Shown: positions 5,679 through 7,348 of the stretch, piece after piece
Layout: each line of letters begins with the position of its first letter
How positions within the stretch are numbered: position 1 is the first letter of the stretch
Source of the DNA: Cyanobacteria bacterium OH_CDB_20
Lineage (GTDB): Bacteria > Cyanobacteriota > Vampirovibrionia > Gastranaerophilales > Gastranaerophilaceae
DNA length: 7,348 bases
Assembly (NCBI GenBank): GCA_023415935.1
Contig: JAEZIX010000060.1
Location: forward strand, 1-7,348
Direction: 5' to 3'
Notes under the pieces: model-generated
Told to the model about the DNA's origin: nothing
The model's input: the letters and a program-made list of their open reading frames with translations, nothing else
Databases searched by the model: none
Position numbers and translations under genes: made by a program

Positions 5679-6743
5679 ATGAAAATAGGGATACCTAAAG
5701 CGCTTTCTTTTTACAATTTTTACCCGTTCTGGTATGGATTTTTTACAGATTTAGGAATAGAAATAGTTCTCTCTGACAATACAACAAAGAAAACAATGAC
5801 AGATGGAGCTGCACTTGTTGTTTCAGAAACTTGCCTTCCTGTAAAAGTATATGTAGGCCATGTCTTAAACCTTTTGTCAAAAGGTATTGATAAAATTTTC
5901 GTACCTTCAATTCAGTCAATTGCGCCTAAAATATACAACTGCTCAAAAATAAGAGGACTTCCTGACTTAATAAGAAATGTCGTAAAACACGATTTTACAA
6001 TAATTGAAGCAACTTTAGACAAATCAGAAAAGAAACAGGGTCTTTTTGAGTTCCTAAAAGAAGCAGCTGCTCCTTTTGGAATAACAGACGAAAATGCAAT
6101 AAAAAGAGCCTCTAAAAAAGGATGGCAAATGTATAACAACTTTAAAGTTATGACACAAGCAGGTCTTCCTTTTAAAGAAGCTTTAAAATATACAATCCAG
6201 GACAAAGTTATTATTTCAAAAAATGCAAAAACTTATCCTATAAGTATTGCTGTTATTGCCCACGGCTATAATCTTTATGATGAAAGAGTCAGTATGAAAA
6301 TATTTGACAAACTCGAAGACTTAGATGTAAGGGTTTTCACAGCAGAACAGCTTACAACAGAAAAAATGGACGAAGGTATCTCTTCTGCAAACTCAAATCT
6401 CTATTGGGCAAACGAACAGGAAATAACAGGGGCTGCTGCTCATTATGTTCAAGATAAAACAATCGACGGAGTTATTGCTATAAATGCATTCGGCTGCGGG
6501 CCTGACTCCTTAATGATAGAAAAAATATCAAAATTTTCAAAAGAAAACAAAAAACCATTCTTAAATATATCAATTGATGAACAAACAGGTGAAGCAGGCT
6601 TTGTAACACGCGTTGAGGCTTTTGTTGATATGTTATACAGAAAAAAACGTGCTAGCATTGTAAAAAATATTGAGATAGAAGAAAAACCAATGCTTACACC
6701 TGAAGAAATCAGAGAACGCATTGATAGTTCAATAAACCACTAA
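5679..6743 (+). CDS. DUF2229 / 2-hydroxyacyl-CoA dehydratase activase-related protein
   Basis: The 354-residue soluble protein belongs to the DUF2229 family, which resembles the D-subunit fold of 2-hydroxyacyl-CoA dehydratases and often occurs fused to, or beside, a BcrAD/BadFG-type ATPase activase. Family features are the N-terminal MKIGIPKALSFY followed by PFW, SETCLPVKVYVGH (Cys52), the NCSK cysteine (Cys88), INAFGCGPDS (Cys273) and IDEQTGEAGFVTRVEAF (299-315). The three conserved-looking cysteines could ligate a [4Fe-4S] cluster, an inference from the related dehydratases. The molecular role of DUF2229 proteins is not established; activation of, or electron transfer to, a radical CoA enzyme is the usual suggestion. 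Here the protein stands alone: neither an ATPase activase domain nor dehydratase subunits occur in it or in the visible neighbours. The ATG at 5679 has AAGGA six bases upstream. The gene has its own promoter region and converges on sepF. Confidence 0.85.
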   Translation: MKIGIPKALSFYNFYPFWYGFFTDLGIEIVLSDNTTKKTMTDGAALVVSETCLPVKVYVGHVLNLLSKGIDKIFVPSIQSIAPKIYNCSKIRGLPDLIRNVVKHDFTIIEATLDKSEKKQGLFEFLKEAAAPFGITDENAIKRASKKGWQMYNNFKVMTQAGLPFKEALKYTIQDKVIISKNAKTYPISIAVIAHGYNLYDERVSMKIFDKLEDLDVRVFTAEQLTTEKMDEGISSANSNLYWANEQEITGAAAHYVQDKTIDGVIAINAFGCGPDSLMIEKISKFSKENKKPFLNISIDEQTGEAGFVTRVEAFVDMLYRKKRASIVKNIEIEEKPMLTPEEIRERIDSSINH

Positions 6744-6781
6744 AAACGGTTTTATTTTAAACTATTTAAAATTTAAACAAC

Positions 6782-6816
6782 ACAAAAGCCCTTGGGATTT
6801 TTTCAAGGGCTTTTGT
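6782..6816. terminator. Shared bidirectional terminator between DUF2229 gene and sepF
   Basis: ACAAAAGCCCTTG (6782-6794) and its exact complement CAAGGGCTTTTGT (6804-6816) flank the 9-base loop GGATTTTTT. The GCCCTTG core with A-tract and T-tract at the stem base can terminate transcription from both sides, which fits its place between convergent stops at 6743 and 6844. The remaining bases of the 100-bp gap are featureless AT-rich sequence. Confidence 0.85.
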
Positions 6817-6843
6817 AAATATAAAATCAAACTAGCAGACAGA

Positions 6844-7326
6844 CTATTGAGGTTGATTCCAAAGAGCATCTCTAATAAATTTGCTTTTTTGAGATTCAGC
6901 AGATAAAGCAACGTTGTTAGGTGTGAAGATAAAAACAGTCTCACCTATTTTTTGTTGGTTACCGCTAAGAGCGTGAGTCGCACCGCAGATAAAATCAACA
7001 ATTCTTAAAGCTTGTTCTTTGTCTAAAAGATGTAGATTTAAGATAATAGTTTTCTTTTCTTTTAAATGTTTAACGATACCAACTGATTCTTCATAAGAAC
7101 GTGGTTCGCAAACCATCACTTCATAGCCACGATAGTTAGGGTGATTAACCACTTTTAAATCTTGACTTCTTGAAGGTGCTTGAGAATACATAGGTTCTAA
7201 CGCTAGGTTATCCTGAATAGGATAATCACCCGCATCATCAACCATTTCATCAAAGATATCATCTCTGTTCTCAAAGCCAGAAGTCAAAAATCCAACGATC
7301 GATTTAATTTTGTCTGAAACTGCCAA
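6844..7326 (-). CDS. sepF: Cell division protein SepF (TTG start)
   Basis: The 160-residue cytoplasmic, membrane-associated protein should link FtsZ filaments to the membrane at the division site. It has the three SepF parts: an N-terminal amphipathic helix (about 1-18, MAVSDKIKSIVGFLTSGF) for membrane binding, an acidic variable linker (about 20-58), and the SepF core (about 68-138). The core contains EVMVCEPRSYEES, then TIILNLHLLDKEQALRIVDF and CGATHALSGNQQKIGE followed by a final VFIFTPNNV strand. The core sequence resembles cyanobacterial SepF (Cdv2). The start is TTG (complement 7326-7324): a strong GGAGG at complement 7339-7335 lies eight bases before it, and an in-frame TAA at complement 7347-7345 rules out a longer form. 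That TAA could also be the stop of an upstream gene, which would fit an operon (cyanobacteria usually place sepF after a YggS/PipY gene), but this lies outside the window. Confidence 0.94.
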   Translation of the reverse strand: MAVSDKIKSIVGFLTSGFENRDDIFDEMVDDAGDYPIQDNLALEPMYSQAPSRSQDLKVVNHPNYRGYEVMVCEPRSYEESVGIVKHLKEKKTIILNLHLLDKEQALRIVDFICGATHALSGNQQKIGETVFIFTPNNVALSAESQKSKFIRDALWNQPQ

Positions 7327-7334
7327 TTTACTTT

Positions 7335-7339
7335 CCTCC
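7335..7339 (-). promoter_or_regulatory. Ribosome binding site fixing the TTG start of sepF
   Basis: GGAGG, within GGGGAGGA, sits eight bases upstream of TTG on the minus strand. It is the strongest Shine-Dalgarno in the window. With no ATG or GTG between it and the conserved N-terminal helix, it identifies TTG as the start codon. Confidence 0.85.
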
Positions 7340-7348
7340 CCAATTTAT

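Noticed and set aside
1..7348. CRISPR arrays, tRNA/rRNA genes, insertion sequences, prophage or defence genes
   Set aside because: No regularly spaced repeats, tRNA-like cloverleaf, transposase motifs or terminal inverted repeats were seen; the genes are ordinary metabolic, repair, envelope and division functions.

Overview
This is an AT-rich bacterial window with seven protein-coding genes, one of them cut by the left edge. There are no RNA genes, mobile elements or CRISPR arrays that I can support. The best fit is a non-photosynthetic cyanobacterial relative (Vampirovibrionia/Melainabacteria, probably a Gastranaerophilales-like gut or sediment anaerobe). Three things suggest this. The SepF at the right edge resembles cyanobacterial SepF. 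A DUF2229/2-hydroxyacyl-CoA dehydratase-activase-type protein is typical of anaerobes. The glucanotransferase carries an N-terminal 'TSFG' stretch like one I recall from many proteins of that group. The assignment is inference and has not been tested by search.

Layout, left to right: (i) the first 20 codons of an unknown gene on the minus strand (1-61), divergent from (ii) a cytoplasmic SGNH/GDSL esterase-acyltransferase on the plus strand (173-802). (iii) A membrane PAP2-type lipid phosphatase on the minus strand (777-1769) converges on the esterase so tightly that their 3' ends overlap by 26 bp. (iv) A class II CPD photolyase on the plus strand (1850-3106) is divergent from the phosphatase and has a TATAAT box so close to its ATG that the mRNA is probably leaderless. 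(v) A large, insertion-bearing GH77 4-alpha-glucanotransferase (3277-5532) ends at a perfect 17-bp terminator hairpin. (vi) A stand-alone DUF2229 protein (5679-6743) converges on (vii) sepF (minus strand, 6844-7326, TTG start); the two share a GC-centred hairpin terminator.

The genes do not form one pathway. Most look like separate transcription units: alpha-glucan metabolism (MalQ), DNA repair (photolyase), envelope lipid dephosphorylation (PAP2), cell division (SepF), ester/acyl chemistry (SGNH) and an uncharacterised Fe-S/CoA-enzyme-activation protein (DUF2229). All gaps between genes are under 175 bp. I did not find a clear undescribed multi-gene system. The most useful leads are the split GH77 architecture of MalQ, its N-terminal tag, the orphan DUF2229 protein and the leaderless photolyase.
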